DNA from: CAWAND01 sp963783335
GTDB lineage: Bacteria > Chloroflexota > Anaerolineae > Anaerolineales > E44-bin32
Direction of reading: 5' to 3'
Length of the DNA: 64,000 nucleotides
Assembly: GCA_963783335.1 (NCBI GenBank)
Contig: CAWAND010000010.1
Location: forward strand, 806,001-870,000
Shown: positions 25,620 through 34,429 of the stretch, piece after piece
Position numbering within the stretch: the first letter of the stretch is position 1
Layout of the letters: each line of letters begins with the position of its first letter
Program-made: the position numbers and the translations under genes
Notes under the pieces: model-generated
Database searches by the model: none
What the model was told of the DNA's origin: nothing
The model's input: the letters and a program-made list of their open reading frames with translations, nothing else

Positions 25620-27658
25620 TTACGGTGACAAACGGCAGATCCCCAATCCCAAAGACCAATACCAGCGCACTTCGCTCGGGCGCCCAGCGTGTCGCGACAA
25701 CCGCGGCCATGGGAGCCCGCCCGCAGGGCACGACAGCGGCGCCGGGGCAGGAGCAGGCGCAGGCGACGAGACGATAACTGGCTCGACGAACAACAGGTTG
25801 GGTTCCCCGGGGGTTGGCCACAGCCCATAGGCCATGTGGTTGGATCCGTCCGGAAGACGCCCGTATGAGAGGTTGTACGCTCGTATGCGCAGGTAGCTGA
25901 TCTGATCGACCACGTGTCCGTCTGGGTCCAAAAGGCGCACCGTGTCGCCTCCATCGTTCAGCGAAATGTGGATCTTGGATCGGAAGAACACGATCCGTTC
26001 CCCGGCAGGCAGAGTGACGGCAGGCAGGTCGTGGGGGCGCGATCCTGCGTCTTCAACGTCGTCGAGCCACCAACCCTTGAGGAAGACGCCCCCGGGGCCG
26101 CGGTTGTACAGCTCGATGAATTCATCCGACACCGTGACGCCGACGGTCCCCTCCCAGTCGGAGTGAGGCCGAGGCAGAACCTCGTTGATCACCAGCGCGC
26201 CAGGGACCCAGGTGGCCGTTGGTTGGGGGAAGGTCACCGAATTTGGGCCCCGAGGGGTGCCGCGGATGGCATGTCCAGCCGCGTCATGACCGAGGTTGAA
26301 ACAGCCGGTGAATGTCTCCCAACCGACACCATCGGCGCGGCGTTCCATGCTGGCCTTTGCTTCGGAATCCCCGGCGGGCCAATGCCGCCCCCCAGAATTG
26401 GCCTGATCGACCGTGCGCCCCCCGGGATCCAGGAGCCGGAGAGCTTCTCCGCAGTTGCTCAGTCCACCGGTGTAGATGAGGTCGGCGGGGATATCGCTGA
26501 CTGTGCTGTCATCGGTTCTCTCGAGCAGGAAGTATCCCCCGGGCGGGATCGATCCGGACAGTGCGATGTCGATGTCGCCGCCGTCCGTGAGCCGCCATCC
26601 GTTGAGCGTGAGTTCATGACCGGTTGGATTGAGGAGTTCGATCCACTCATCGGAAGCGGAAGCGCGGGTGCCGGCCCAGGCGACCTCGTTAATCAGCAAG
26701 CTGCCACTGGCGGCGGGTGATGGCGAAGCACCGGCCGTCGGCGACGGGGTATTCGTAGGTGACGACGCAGGTGTCGCTGAGGGAGTCGCGGCGATGTTGG
26801 GTGCCCTGGGGCTGCCCAAAATCGGCCGGCCGGAAGCGTTGTGTGCTGTTCCGGCCGCGGTGGTTGTACGCCAGCTGGCGGGCACATCGCGGTCTCCAAT
26901 TCGGGCCATACTGGCCCGCGGGCTGGCATCGCCGGCGGGCCACGAACCCCCTTGCTGGTTGGCGGTATCTACGGTGCGGCCAGAATCATCAACCAGGGTC
27001 AGGCGCTCACCGGCATTCGAGAGTCCGCCAGTGTAGATCAAGCCGGCCGCCAGGTCGCTGACGGTGCTGTCATCCGTCCGCTCCATCAAGAAGTAGCTGT
27101 GGGGAGCTATGTCCCCTTGGAGAGTCACTGTCAGGTCTCCCCCATCGCTCAACGTCCACCCCGCGAGATCGACGGCAACGTCCCCCAAGTTGGCCAACTC
27201 GATCCACTCATCGAAGGGGCTGGCCACCGCCCCAGACCAGGCAATCTCGTTGATGCGGATTGGGAGAGGGGGTTCGGTTTCCGCGGTCGGCGGTGGCGCC
27301 GGAATGATGCTCGCTGTCGGTGTGGATGTGGCGGACGCCGACGGTGACGGCGAGGGGGCGGTTGTGACCGAGGCCAAGGGCGTGGAGGTTGCCGAATTGG
27401 TTGGAGAGGAAGATGGGGGCGTGGTTGATGCGGAAGTAGGCGATGTGGTCGGAGTGGATGTCGGCGATGCCGTCGAGGTGGACGACGGGGGATCTGGCAA
27501 GCGGGACGGCGTGAGGGTTGCGGTGAAAGACGGTGATGCAGAAGGCGTGGTCGAGGCGTCGATTGGCGGAAACGCCGGGGCAGCTGCCCCGTGGAAAAAG
27601 CAAGCCCGGCCCACACAAACAGAGCGACCGGGAGGGTTTGTCCATGGATCTGGGCCAT
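25620..27658 (-). CDS. secreted protein with three lamin-tail domains, probable frameshift in signal peptide
   Basis: The main frame (27614 to 25620, 664 residues) has a Ser/Thr/Pro linker of about 95 residues and three lamin-tail domains. They start near residues 119 (RINEIAWSG), about 305 (LLINEVAWAG) and about 475 (LVINEVLPRP), each with a DEWIEL/DEFIELYN motif. Domains 1 and 2 share ERTDDSTVSD and LIYTGGLSN, an internal duplication. The main frame lacks a good signal peptide, but the neighbouring frame from ATG 27658 encodes MAQIHGQTLPVALFVWAGLAF. Adding one T to the T-run at 27595-27599 joins them into a secreted protein. Lamin-tail domains often occur in surface or nuclease-linked proteins. 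No nuclease motif is seen. Confidence 0.7.
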
Positions 27659-27743
27659 CGATTCCCCCCTTGGGGCCCCGGGATCATGTGACCTCCGTAC
27701 TTTATCGGCCCGTGAGGGGAAATGTCAAAGGGAGGCGCTCGGT

Positions 27744-28115
27744 TCAGTCGAACACGACCTCGATCAGCGGGCTGCCCTTGATGCGAGCTTCGAACTTGTC
27801 GCGGTCGTAGTCTGGCCCGACGATTTGCGCCGTAACGCTTCGACGTTCAGCTGGATCGGTGATTGGGATGGCGTGAGCTGGGAGATCCACTTTGTGGCTT
27901 TCTTTTAGATGGAAGGTGAAGGAGGGGTCGGCCAGAAGATTGGCATACCAATCCCGCTTGCCCGGACTTCCCGTGATATAGATACGATCTTCGACGCGGT
28001 GAAACCAGATTTCGGTGCGGCGCGGTTGGCCCGTGCGTGCGCCGGTAGTGATGATGTCAATCACCTTGTCCCGGGCCAGGGCTTCGGCGGCGCGTGGTGG
28101 CAGTGAAGAAGGCAT
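27744..28115 (-). CDS. F420-dependent nitroreductase/quinone reductase-like protein
   Basis: 123 residues with the split-barrel pattern ITTGARTGQPRRTEIWFHRVEDRIYITGSPGKRDWYANLLADPSFTFHLK, matching the deazaflavin-dependent nitroreductase (Ddn) and related quinone-reductase families. Such proteins bind F420 or a flavin and reduce quinones or other acceptors, but cofactor use is not proven by sequence. The start at 28115 (MPSSLPP) is preferred. An upstream extension of 54 residues overlaps the next gene and looks non-coding. It lies 10 bp downstream of the ferredoxin-NADP reductase gene. Confidence 0.75.
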   Translation of the reverse strand: MPSSLPPRAAEALARDKVIDIITTGARTGQPRRTEIWFHRVEDRIYITGSPGKRDWYANLLADPSFTFHLKESHKVDLPAHAIPITDPAERRSVTAQIVGPDYDRDKFEARIKGSPLIEVVFD

Positions 28116-28125
28116 TGCGAACCAC

Positions 28126-29199
28126 TCAGTCGGCGGTGGCGCTGGCGGGCGTGCCTTCTCCCTCCTCGGCGCCGGCCATCTTCTCGCTTGAGTGGCCAGG
28201 GAAGACCTTGGCGCCGGGATTGACATAGGTGAATGCATAGTTGACGGCAACCGTCGCCTGTGCATAGCCGATGACAATCAGGTTGAGCGGATCCAGCCCG
28301 TCCTGGAGCGCAAGGTCTCCGGCGGCGAACACGCCGGGCAGATTGGTCTCCATATGGTTGTTGACCCGAATATAGCGGCGGCCAACGGTCTCGACGCCCC
28401 ATTGGCGGATCGGCCCCAGGTCAGCCTTGAAGCCCAGGGCCAGGATCACCGCATCCACGTCAATGACTTCATCCCCATCGGTGCGATTGTCATAGATAAC
28501 TGCCCGCTGGACCTGGTCGTCACCCTGCAGTTCGCGCAGTTCGTAAAAGACGCGCACGTCGACGCTTGAAGCTTTCATCTTCTCGACCGAAGATTCGTGG
28601 GCGCGGAAACCTTCGCGCCGATGGATGAGGGTCACTGACTCGGCCAAGGGCTCGGTGGCCAGTGCCCAATCAACGGCGCTGTCACCGCCGCCGACGATGA
28701 GGATGCGCTTGTCGCGGTAGACATCCAGGTCGGTGACGAAATACTCGACCCCCTTGCCCTCGAAACGATCAACGGACTCGCTCTTGAGTTTCACCGGTCG
28801 GAATGCGCCAATGCCAGCGGCGATAACCACCGCCTTGGTGAGGTGGGTGGCTTCATCGCTGGTGATGGCCCAGCAGGTCTCGCCTGCCTCCCCACCGGGA
28901 AGCGGCACTTGCGCCAGTTTCTGGGCCTGCTGGCCCAGAGCCATGACAGTCCCCCAGCGTTTGGTCTGCTTGACCAGGTTGGCAACCAGGTCCCTGCCAT
29001 TGATGGAAAGGAACCCGGGGGTATCGAAGATGAACTTCTCCGGATACAAAGCCGTGATTTGCCCCCCGGGCTGAGGCAGAGCGTCCAAAACCTTGGTGCG
29101 CATGCCGCGCATTCCGGCGTAGAAAGCGCCAAAAAGCCCGGTGGGACCGGCGCCAACAATGGTGATGTCGAACACTTCAGAAGATTCAGGCGATGACAT
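28126..29199 (-). CDS. ferredoxin--NADP(+) reductase, thioredoxin-reductase-like (YumC type)
   Basis: 357 residues. The FAD-binding motif is ITIVGAGPTGLFGAFYAGMRG near the N-terminus, followed by QPGGQITALYPEKFIFDTPGF. The NADP motif ILIVGGGDSAVDWAL is near the middle, and the C-terminal LALGFKADLG and GVFAAGDLALQDG close the FAD site. The CxxC pair of true thioredoxin reductases is absent, which indicates the type 2 ferredoxin/flavodoxin-NADP reductase. It transfers electrons between NADPH and ferredoxin. A well-formed promoter (TTGACA-N18-TATAAT) lies upstream. Confidence 0.88.
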   Translation of the reverse strand: MSSPESSEVFDITIVGAGPTGLFGAFYAGMRGMRTKVLDALPQPGGQITALYPEKFIFDTPGFLSINGRDLVANLVKQTKRWGTVMALGQQAQKLAQVPLPGGEAGETCWAITSDEATHLTKAVVIAAGIGAFRPVKLKSESVDRFEGKGVEYFVTDLDVYRDKRILIVGGGDSAVDWALATEPLAESVTLIHRREGFRAHESSVEKMKASSVDVRVFYELRELQGDDQVQRAVIYDNRTDGDEVIDVDAVILALGFKADLGPIRQWGVETVGRRYIRVNNHMETNLPGVFAAGDLALQDGLDPLNLIVIGYAQATVAVNYAFTYVNPGAKVFPGHSSEKMAGAEEGEGTPASATAD

Positions 29200-29243
29200 G
29201 ATGATTGCGGCTATCTCCTAGGCAAGGTCATCCGAGCCTGGCC

Positions 29244-29273
29244 ATTATAGAAAGGCGTCTGTAGGGGTGTCAA
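29244..29273 (-). promoter_or_regulatory. sigma-70-type promoter of ferredoxin-NADP reductase gene
   Basis: Minus-strand TTGACA (29268-29273), 18-bp spacer and TATAAT (29244-29249), both perfect hexamers. Predicted +1 near 29237 leaves a leader of about 38 nt before the ATG at 29199. Confidence 0.75.
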
Positions 29274-29296
29274 TCCGACGCCCCATCAGTATGGTA

Positions 29297-30088
29297 TCAG
29301 CCATTGAAGGGGCTGTGGGCGGCCGCCAGGCACAACAGGACCACGACGGCGGCGGAGAATAGGGTGCGCTGCCAGACCTGGTCCCAGCTTCGACGGTCGG
29401 TCCAATGCGGCTGGCCGAAGGAGATCATGGCAGCTTCGTAGCGGGGACCGATGGCATAAGCCAGGGCCAACCCGGCTACAAGGCCGCCGAGATGCCCCCA
29501 ATTGTCGATGCCCGGAGAAAGCCCAATGGCCAGGTTGAGCACGGCCACCAGGGCAATCTGTCGCAGCTGCAGGCTGCCGGCGCGGCCGAACAGGCCGCGA
29601 TGAAGGAACAAGAAACCGCCCAAGGCGCCCAGCAGTCCAAAGATCGCACCCGAAGCGCCGGCGGAGGGCGCGCTGGAAAACGCCAGGCTGAATGCCACCC
29701 CCGCTATGCCGGAGAGCAGGTAGATCGCCAGCATCCGTGGCAGCCCAAACAGGCGCTCAACGGGGGGTCCGACGATGTACAGCGAGTACATGTTGACGCC
29801 AATGTGAAGGATGCCGATATGCAGGAAGATCGGAGTGACGAGGCGCCAGTACTGGCCTGCGAGAACGGCAGAGTTGACCTTGGCTCCTAGGGCCAGGAGC
29901 AAGTCGCCGCCTAACAGGAAATTGGACGCCGTCTGAAAGATGAAGACGATGGCCGTAACACCGATGATAGCAAATGTGCCCGGAGCGGCAGCCATACGCA
30001 TTCGAAGCCCCAGCGTCTGGGGCGGCGGACTGGGGCGGGATGGCGAGTTTGAGGTGGGTTGCGGTTGCTCGGGGGAAGGCTGATTCAC
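29297..30088 (-). CDS. rhomboid family intramembrane serine protease
   Basis: 263 residues: a Pro-rich cytosolic N-terminus of about 30 residues, then six or more membrane segments. The catalytic Ser lies in SAGASGAIFGLLGA (GxSG motif) and the catalytic His in NWGHLGGLVAGLALA. HIGILHIGVNMYSLYIVG is the conserved loop-helix segment before the active site. It cleaves membrane proteins within the bilayer. Targets are unknown. Its start overlaps the gmk stop by 4 bp, an unusual operon partner that probably reflects only co-transcription. Confidence 0.9.
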   Translation of the reverse strand: MNQPSPEQPQPTSNSPSRPSPPPQTLGLRMRMAAAPGTFAIIGVTAIVFIFQTASNFLLGGDLLLALGAKVNSAVLAGQYWRLVTPIFLHIGILHIGVNMYSLYIVGPPVERLFGLPRMLAIYLLSGIAGVAFSLAFSSAPSAGASGAIFGLLGALGGFLFLHRGLFGRAGSLQLRQIALVAVLNLAIGLSPGIDNWGHLGGLVAGLALAYAIGPRYEAAMISFGQPHWTDRRSWDQVWQRTLFSAAVVVLLCLAAAHSPFNG

Positions 30089-30712
30089 AATGTGACCTTG
30101 CGGGGTTGGGTGCGGTGGTGTTCGGCCCTGATAATGGAAAGGATGATATCGACGGTCTCATCCAAGCGGTGGTCGGCGTTGATTACGTAGTAGTCGAACA
30201 TCCCGACGCGCTTCAGTTCCTGGCGCGCCGTGGCGATGCGCAGCTTGAGACCCTCCGGGGTTTCGGTCTTGCGTGCCTCCAGGCGGCTGACCAATTCGCC
30301 CTCCGAACGCGTCGACAGGAAGACCAGCAAGGCATCCGGGCACAGCTCCCTGATCGTCTCAGCGCCCTGGACATCGATGCGCATCATCACATCTCGCCCG
30401 CTGGCCAGGGCTTGGCGGACCTGTCCTTTGGGGATGCCCTTGTAGTCGTTGTAGACAATGGCGTACTCAAGCAGCTCGCCCTGTTCGATCATCTCGGCGA
30501 ACTCGTCGTGGGTCACAAAGTAGTAGTCGACGCCATCCACTTCGCCCGGCCGTTTGGGGCGCGTAGTGGCGGTCACCACGAAGTGGAAGGGCAGATCGCG
30601 TTCCTTCATCCGCTGAAGGACGCTGTCCTTGCCCACGCCGGACGGGCCGGAGATGACAATCAGTAGAGGTTGGTGTTGTTCTTCGACGAGATCGGGTTGC
30701 ACGCTTGGAAGC
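30085..30712 (-). CDS. gmk: guanylate kinase
   Basis: About 208 residues. The P-loop ISGPSGVGKDS is followed by FVVTATTRPKRPGEVDGVDY, the GMP-binding TR-x-R-x-GE motif, then EYAIVYNDYKGIPKGQV and MRIDVQGAETIR. It phosphorylates GMP to GDP. The GTG start at 30712 is chosen because GGAGG stands nine bases upstream. The frame continues 150 bp further, but that part looks unrelated to the family. The divergent FmdB promoter -35 overlaps this start codon, so transcription of the two genes may interfere. Confidence 0.93.
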
Positions 30713-30734
30713 CTCCTGCGCCGGTCAGTATAAT
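30707..30734 (+). promoter_or_regulatory. promoter of FmdB-like gene
   Basis: TTGCAC (30707-30712), 16-bp spacer and TATAAT (30729-30734). Predicted +1 at about 30741 leaves a 13-nt leader containing GGGAGGTG before the ATG at 30754. Confidence 0.65.
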
Positions 30735-30753
30735 GCATTCGCGGGAGGTGACT

Positions 30754-31137
30754 ATGCCGACGTACGAGTACCGGTGCCGTGACTGCAGAAAGCGAGTCAG
30801 CATCTATCAAACCTACGAGGAGTACGGGAGCGCACCGGTGAGCTGCCCCAACTGTGGCGGGCACAATCTGAAGCGCCTGATCAACCGCGTGCGCATCGCC
30901 AAGTCCGAAGAGTCTCGATTGGACGATCTGTCGGACCCATCGGCCTGGGGCGACATCGACGAGAATGATCCCAAGTCGATGGCGAAAATGATGCGCAAGA
31001 TGAGCCGGGAGATGGGCGAGGATGTGCCGCCTGAGTTCGATGAGGTGGTGGACCGCCTAGAATCCGGCCAGAGCCCGGAGGAGATCGAGCAGAGCTTGCC
31101 TGATCTGGGTGCGGACGGCGACGACCTAGACTTCTAA
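30754..31137 (+). CDS. FmdB family zinc-ribbon protein
   Basis: 127 residues. The N-terminal MPTYEYRCRDCRKRVSIYQTY and CPNCGG supply two CxxC pairs about 25 residues apart, the FmdB regulatory-protein zinc ribbon. The second half is acidic, with MAKMMRKMSREMGEDVPPEFDEVVDRLESGQSPEEIEQSLPD and a DDLDF tail, as in several bacterial FmdB relatives. The function is not established. Some relatives are near formamidase genes, others near ribosomal or quality-control genes. A good ribosome-binding site and promoter precede it. Confidence 0.85.
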   Translation: MPTYEYRCRDCRKRVSIYQTYEEYGSAPVSCPNCGGHNLKRLINRVRIAKSEESRLDDLSDPSAWGDIDENDPKSMAKMMRKMSREMGEDVPPEFDEVVDRLESGQSPEEIEQSLPDLGADGDDLDF

Positions 31138-31145
31138 CCCCACAT

Positions 31146-31161
31146 TGTGAAAATTGTCACA
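31146..31161. repeat. TGTGA-N6-TCACA palindrome, copy 5
   Basis: Perfect inverted repeat TGTGA-AAATTG-TCACA, preceded by T and followed by AA. It lies 8 bp downstream of the FmdB gene stop, in a convergent intergenic region, and is directly followed by a second hairpin. Confidence 0.7.
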
Positions 31162-31162
31162 A

Positions 31163-31190
31163 AGAGCGCCTTGCCAACGCAGGGCGCTTT
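31163..31190 (+). terminator. possible terminator hairpin after FmdB gene
   Basis: Stem AGCGCC / GGCGCT with flanking weak pairs, a 12-nt loop and a short TTT after the 3' arm. Modest strength. It sits between two convergent genes where a terminator is expected. Confidence 0.4.
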
Positions 31191-31235
31191 GCGTATCGAG
31201 TCCAGGGCGAAAGCCAGGCGACGGGGGTATCTTGG

Positions 31236-32087
31236 CTAAGGGCCCATACAAGGGGAGGGTTGACCCGCCCCGTTTCGGGCGCCACACCACGGGTAGTCCT
31301 TCCCGCTGACAGGGTACTGTCCGCGGAACTGCTGCATGTCGGATGTCATGCGGAATTTGTACGGTACCGGCGCCGGAAGCGTGTTTTTTGTGACGTTGCC
31401 AGAAAGCCTGCGGCCACCTTCGCTGGTTTTTCCAGAGATGTCGTACGTGTCCCCGCCCGCAGCGAGCTGTCCGCTGACCGAATCGCCAGACTGCTTGAGG
31501 CTCATGGTCCCCGGGGCCCCGTTGAGCCATACCGACCAATCTCCGCTCCACACGTAGGCTGGCGTGGGCGTCGGCGGCGGGGTGAAGATGGGAATATTGG
31601 AGGTGTCCCCGCTGACCGTCACGTAGCGTCCCCAAAGCCAGCAGTCTTTGCCGGGCTGATTGGGGTCGGTGACGTACCAATAGTCGCCGCCGGCGTTCTT
31701 GCCAGTGATCTGTGCCGATTGACCGGTTAGAAACGTCCGGATCAGATCATACACGGCAAGGGGTCCGCCCCGGCAGTTGGTGTTTTGGGTCAGCGATGCC
31801 AGCGGCACGGACGGCGTCGCTGTGGCTTCCGGGGTGGCGGTGGCGCTGGGGGTTGGGGAAGCCTCAGGTGTGTCGCTGGCGGCCGCGGTGGGGGGTATGG
31901 ATGAGGCGGCCAGGGTCCCGGCGGCCGAAAGGACGGCGGCCGTGGATGTCTGCCCGGCCGCAACAGTCCCCGCTACGGAAGTCGAGGCCGCGTTGGGGTC
32001 GGCGGCCAGCGGCCCCAAATTGCAGGCGAGAACAGAGAGCAAGATGAAGGCCGTCATAGCCACGGCGGGGCTCCGGTGATGAGGCAC
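31236..32087 (-). CDS. lipoprotein with SH3-like segment, unknown function
   Basis: 283 residues. The N-terminal hydrophobic stretch ends in LSVLAC, a lipobox with Cys near residue 22, so it is probably anchored to the outer face of the membrane. A Thr/Ala/Pro linker (about 30-95) leads to SLTQNTNCRGGPLAVYDLIRTFLTGQ and KDCWLWGRYV, which resembles a bacterial SH3 domain. A second PTPTP spacer then leads to a beta-rich domain with WSVWLNGAPGTMSLKQSGDSVSGQL, reminiscent of small lipocalin-like barrels. Function is unknown. Confidence 0.7.
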   Translation of the reverse strand: MPHHRSPAVAMTAFILLSVLACNLGPLAADPNAASTSVAGTVAAGQTSTAAVLSAAGTLAASSIPPTAAASDTPEASPTPSATATPEATATPSVPLASLTQNTNCRGGPLAVYDLIRTFLTGQSAQITGKNAGGDYWYVTDPNQPGKDCWLWGRYVTVSGDTSNIPIFTPPPTPTPAYVWSGDWSVWLNGAPGTMSLKQSGDSVSGQLAAGGDTYDISGKTSEGGRRLSGNVTKNTLPAPVPYKFRMTSDMQQFRGQYPVSGKDYPWCGARNGAGQPSPCMGP

Positions 32088-32207
32088 GCGTTGCTCCTAA
32101 TCAGGAAATTTGGCTGCGGTCGGCGGAAGTGAATTCGTGGGTGAGTCGGCAACCGTCGGCGGTGCGTGGTTAGACCAGCTTAGCACATGCGTCAAGCGCC
32201 CCGGCGT

Positions 32208-32837
32208 TCACGGGGAGCGCTGGGCGACGAAGGCCTCCACGGCTGCCTGGAGAGCGGCTTGGACGCTGTCCGGACTCTGGTCACCGTCAACCGTTCGCCA
32301 ACGCTCAGACTCGGTCTGCGCCATCGTTCGGTAAGCCGTGCGAACCCGCTGGTGAAACGCCAGGTCGTAGGCATCCATCCGGTTCCAGTTTCCACCCGTC
32401 TTGCGGCGGGCCAAGCCCGCCTTGGCCGGAAGGTCGATGAGCAGGGTCAAGTCGGGCACCAGGCCGCCGGTGGCGAAGGCTGTGATGGCCCGCAGTTCAT
32501 CCAGCGGAAGGCCGTGACCGTAGCCTTGGTAGGCGAACGACGAATCATAGAAGCGATCGGAGACGATCACCCCGCCGGCTTCGAGATGCGGGCGGATGAC
32601 CTCTTTCACCAGCTGGGCGCGGGAAGCGGAGAAGAGCAGGAACTCGGTGCGCGGATCCATCTGGCGGTTTTCGAGCGACATGATCACCTGGCGAATCTGG
32701 TCACCGATTTCGGTGCCGCCCGGTTCGCGCGTCATGACGACGTTCAGACCCTGCGAGCGCAGGTGTTCGGCCAGCCGCTTGGATTGCACGGTCTTGCCGC
32801 AACCGTCCGGACCCTCCAGGGTCACAAAGAGGCTCAC
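32208..32837 (-). CDS. tmk: thymidylate kinase
   Basis: 209 residues. P-loop LEGPDGCGKTVQ, then MTREPGGTEIGDQIR (the DRX-type TMP-binding segment), VIVSDRFYDSSFAYQGYG and PDLTLLIDLPAKAGLARR follow the dTMP kinase pattern. It makes dTDP from dTMP for DNA synthesis. Start ATG overlaps the stop of the upstream R3H ATPase gene by 4 bp. The three genes GNAT, ATPase and tmk form a tight operon on the minus strand. Confidence 0.93.
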   Translation of the reverse strand: MSLFVTLEGPDGCGKTVQSKRLAEHLRSQGLNVVMTREPGGTEIGDQIRQVIMSLENRQMDPRTEFLLFSASRAQLVKEVIRPHLEAGGVIVSDRFYDSSFAYQGYGHGLPLDELRAITAFATGGLVPDLTLLIDLPAKAGLARRKTGGNWNRMDAYDLAFHQRVRTAYRTMAQTESERWRTVDGDQSPDSVQAALQAAVEAFVAQRSP

Positions 32838-34429
32838 TCTCGAAAGATCCTGACCCGGCGGCGCGGTTCCTTGCCGTACGAGTGCGATATCAGGTTGGCC
32901 TGGCGCGCCATCTGATGTTGGAGGCGCCGGACGTAGGAAGAGGCCGGGTTCAAATCAACCGAACGCGCCCCGTTGAGGACTGCCTGGATCGCGTCTTGCG
33001 TCTCGCTCATGGCCTGCTGCAAGGAAGGGTCCTCGGACATGGTGTGCAGGTTGAAGAGGTCGGTGAGAAAACTCTCCATCTGGCCGCTGGTATTGGTGCG
33101 CAGCACGTAGATGGGGATGCGGCGGGCTTCGGCGTCGGCGATGACCTTTAGGCGGCGGCGATAGTAGGAGCGCAGGGTGACCATGGCGTCCGCATCACTC
33201 AAGTTGTCAACCAGGTTGGCTGGCACGCCGAGCCGCTTGGCAGCCGTGCGCAGCCGATTGCGCGCCACGCCGTAGGCGTAGATCTTGGCCGGCGAGAGCG
33301 ACGAACCAGGCATCCTGGGCGGCGTGGGTGAGAAGGGCAGCGAGCCTTCACCTCCGTTGGTGGGCGTCGACGGGAAGGCAGCCTGTCTTCGATATCCCAC
33401 TTGTCCTGGACGCTGAGAGGCGGGCGGTGAAGCAGGAGTCTGAATCTGTATCTGTCCCGCTGGGGAGCGTGAGCGAAGCTCGGCTTCTTGCGGCCTGCCG
33501 CGCAGCATCGCATCCACTGCCGACGCAACGTCGTGGTGGACCGCCAACTGCTCGCGGGCCTGAATCTCGATAAGCACGTCGAACGTCGGGGCAGCGCGCC
33601 GCTCGAGCACCGTCTTCTGGGTTCCCCGCCGCCGAGCTTCCTCGTCAGAAAGGGTGACGGATTCAATGCCACCGACCAGGTCGGACAGGGTGGGGTTGAG
33701 GAGAAGATTCTCGAGGGTGTTGCCGTGGGCGGTGCCGATAAGTTGGACGCCGCGCTCGGCAATCGTGCGGGCGGCGATGGCTTCGAGCTCGCGCCCGATC
33801 TCATCGATGACGATGACTTCTGGATTGTGATTCTCGACGGCCTCGATCATCACCTCGTGCTGCAAGCTGGGCTCACGCACCTGCATGCGGCGCGCACGGC
33901 CGATGGCAGGGTGTGGCACATCGCCGTCGCCGGCGATTTCGTTTGACGTGTCGACGATCACCACGCGTTTGTCTTCGGCAAGGATGCGGGCTGCCTCGCG
34001 CAGCATGGTCGTCTTCCCAACACCGGGGCGGCCGAGCAGGAGAACGCTCTTGCCGTTGGAGATAATGTCCTGGATGATGTCGATAGTGCCGTAGACGGCC
34101 CGGCCCACGCGGCATGTCAGGCCGACGATGCGGCCGTGCCGGTTGCGAATGGCGGAGATTCGGTGCAGGGTGCGTTCCATCCCCGCCCGGTTGTCGGCAT
34201 CGAACTCGCCGATGCGCATCACGACGTAGTCGATGTCCTCATGGGTGACCTCGTTGTCGGAGAGCACGATCTCGCCGTCGGTGTAGCGGGCCGTAGGGAC
34301 GCGTCCCAGATCGATGATCACTTCCAGAAGCTCGTCTTGGCGGTCAATAGACCGCAGCCTCTCGGTGATTTCACTGGGCAGGACGCCCAGCATGGCCTCC
34401 AAGTCGTCAGTGATGCGGCGTCCGGTCAT
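32834..34429 (-). CDS. AAA ATPase with R3H single-stranded nucleic-acid-binding domain
   Basis: 531 residues. The ATPase part has Walker A LLGRPGVGKTTML and Walker B VIVIDEIGRELEA, with DIIQDIISNGKSVLLLGRPG and VDTSNEIAGDGDVPHPAIGRARRMQV resembling SpoIIIAA-type AAA proteins. A low-complexity linker (about 300-370) leads to a second region and a C-terminal R3H-like end, SSYVRRLQHQMARQANLISHSYGKEPRRRVRIF, which fits single-stranded DNA or RNA binding. Similar proteins are widespread in cyanobacteria, actinobacteria and Chloroflexota. The cellular role is not known. It overlaps both neighbours by 4 bp. Confidence 0.82.
   Translation of the reverse strand: MTGRRITDDLEAMLGVLPSEITERLRSIDRQDELLEVIIDLGRVPTARYTDGEIVLSDNEVTHEDIDYVVMRIGEFDADNRAGMERTLHRISAIRNRHGRIVGLTCRVGRAVYGTIDIIQDIISNGKSVLLLGRPGVGKTTMLREAARILAEDKRVVIVDTSNEIAGDGDVPHPAIGRARRMQVREPSLQHEVMIEAVENHNPEVIVIDEIGRELEAIAARTIAERGVQLIGTAHGNTLENLLLNPTLSDLVGGIESVTLSDEEARRRGTQKTVLERRAAPTFDVLIEIQAREQLAVHHDVASAVDAMLRGRPQEAELRSRSPAGQIQIQTPASPPASQRPGQVGYRRQAAFPSTPTNGGEGSLPFSPTPPRMPGSSLSPAKIYAYGVARNRLRTAAKRLGVPANLVDNLSDADAMVTLRSYYRRRLKVIADAEARRIPIYVLRTNTSGQMESFLTDLFNLHTMSEDPSLQQAMSETQDAIQAVLNGARSVDLNPASSYVRRLQHQMARQANLISHSYGKEPRRRVRIFRE

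Noticed and set aside
27340..27560. Repetitive stretch that could look like a CRISPR or tandem repeat
   Set aside because: It encodes the Ser/Thr/Pro linker of the lamin-tail protein. Units are irregular codon repeats without spacers.
30085..30100. TTCACAATGTGA at the rhomboid/gmk junction
   Set aside because: Half-sites are in inverted order with no spacer, so it is not the same palindrome.
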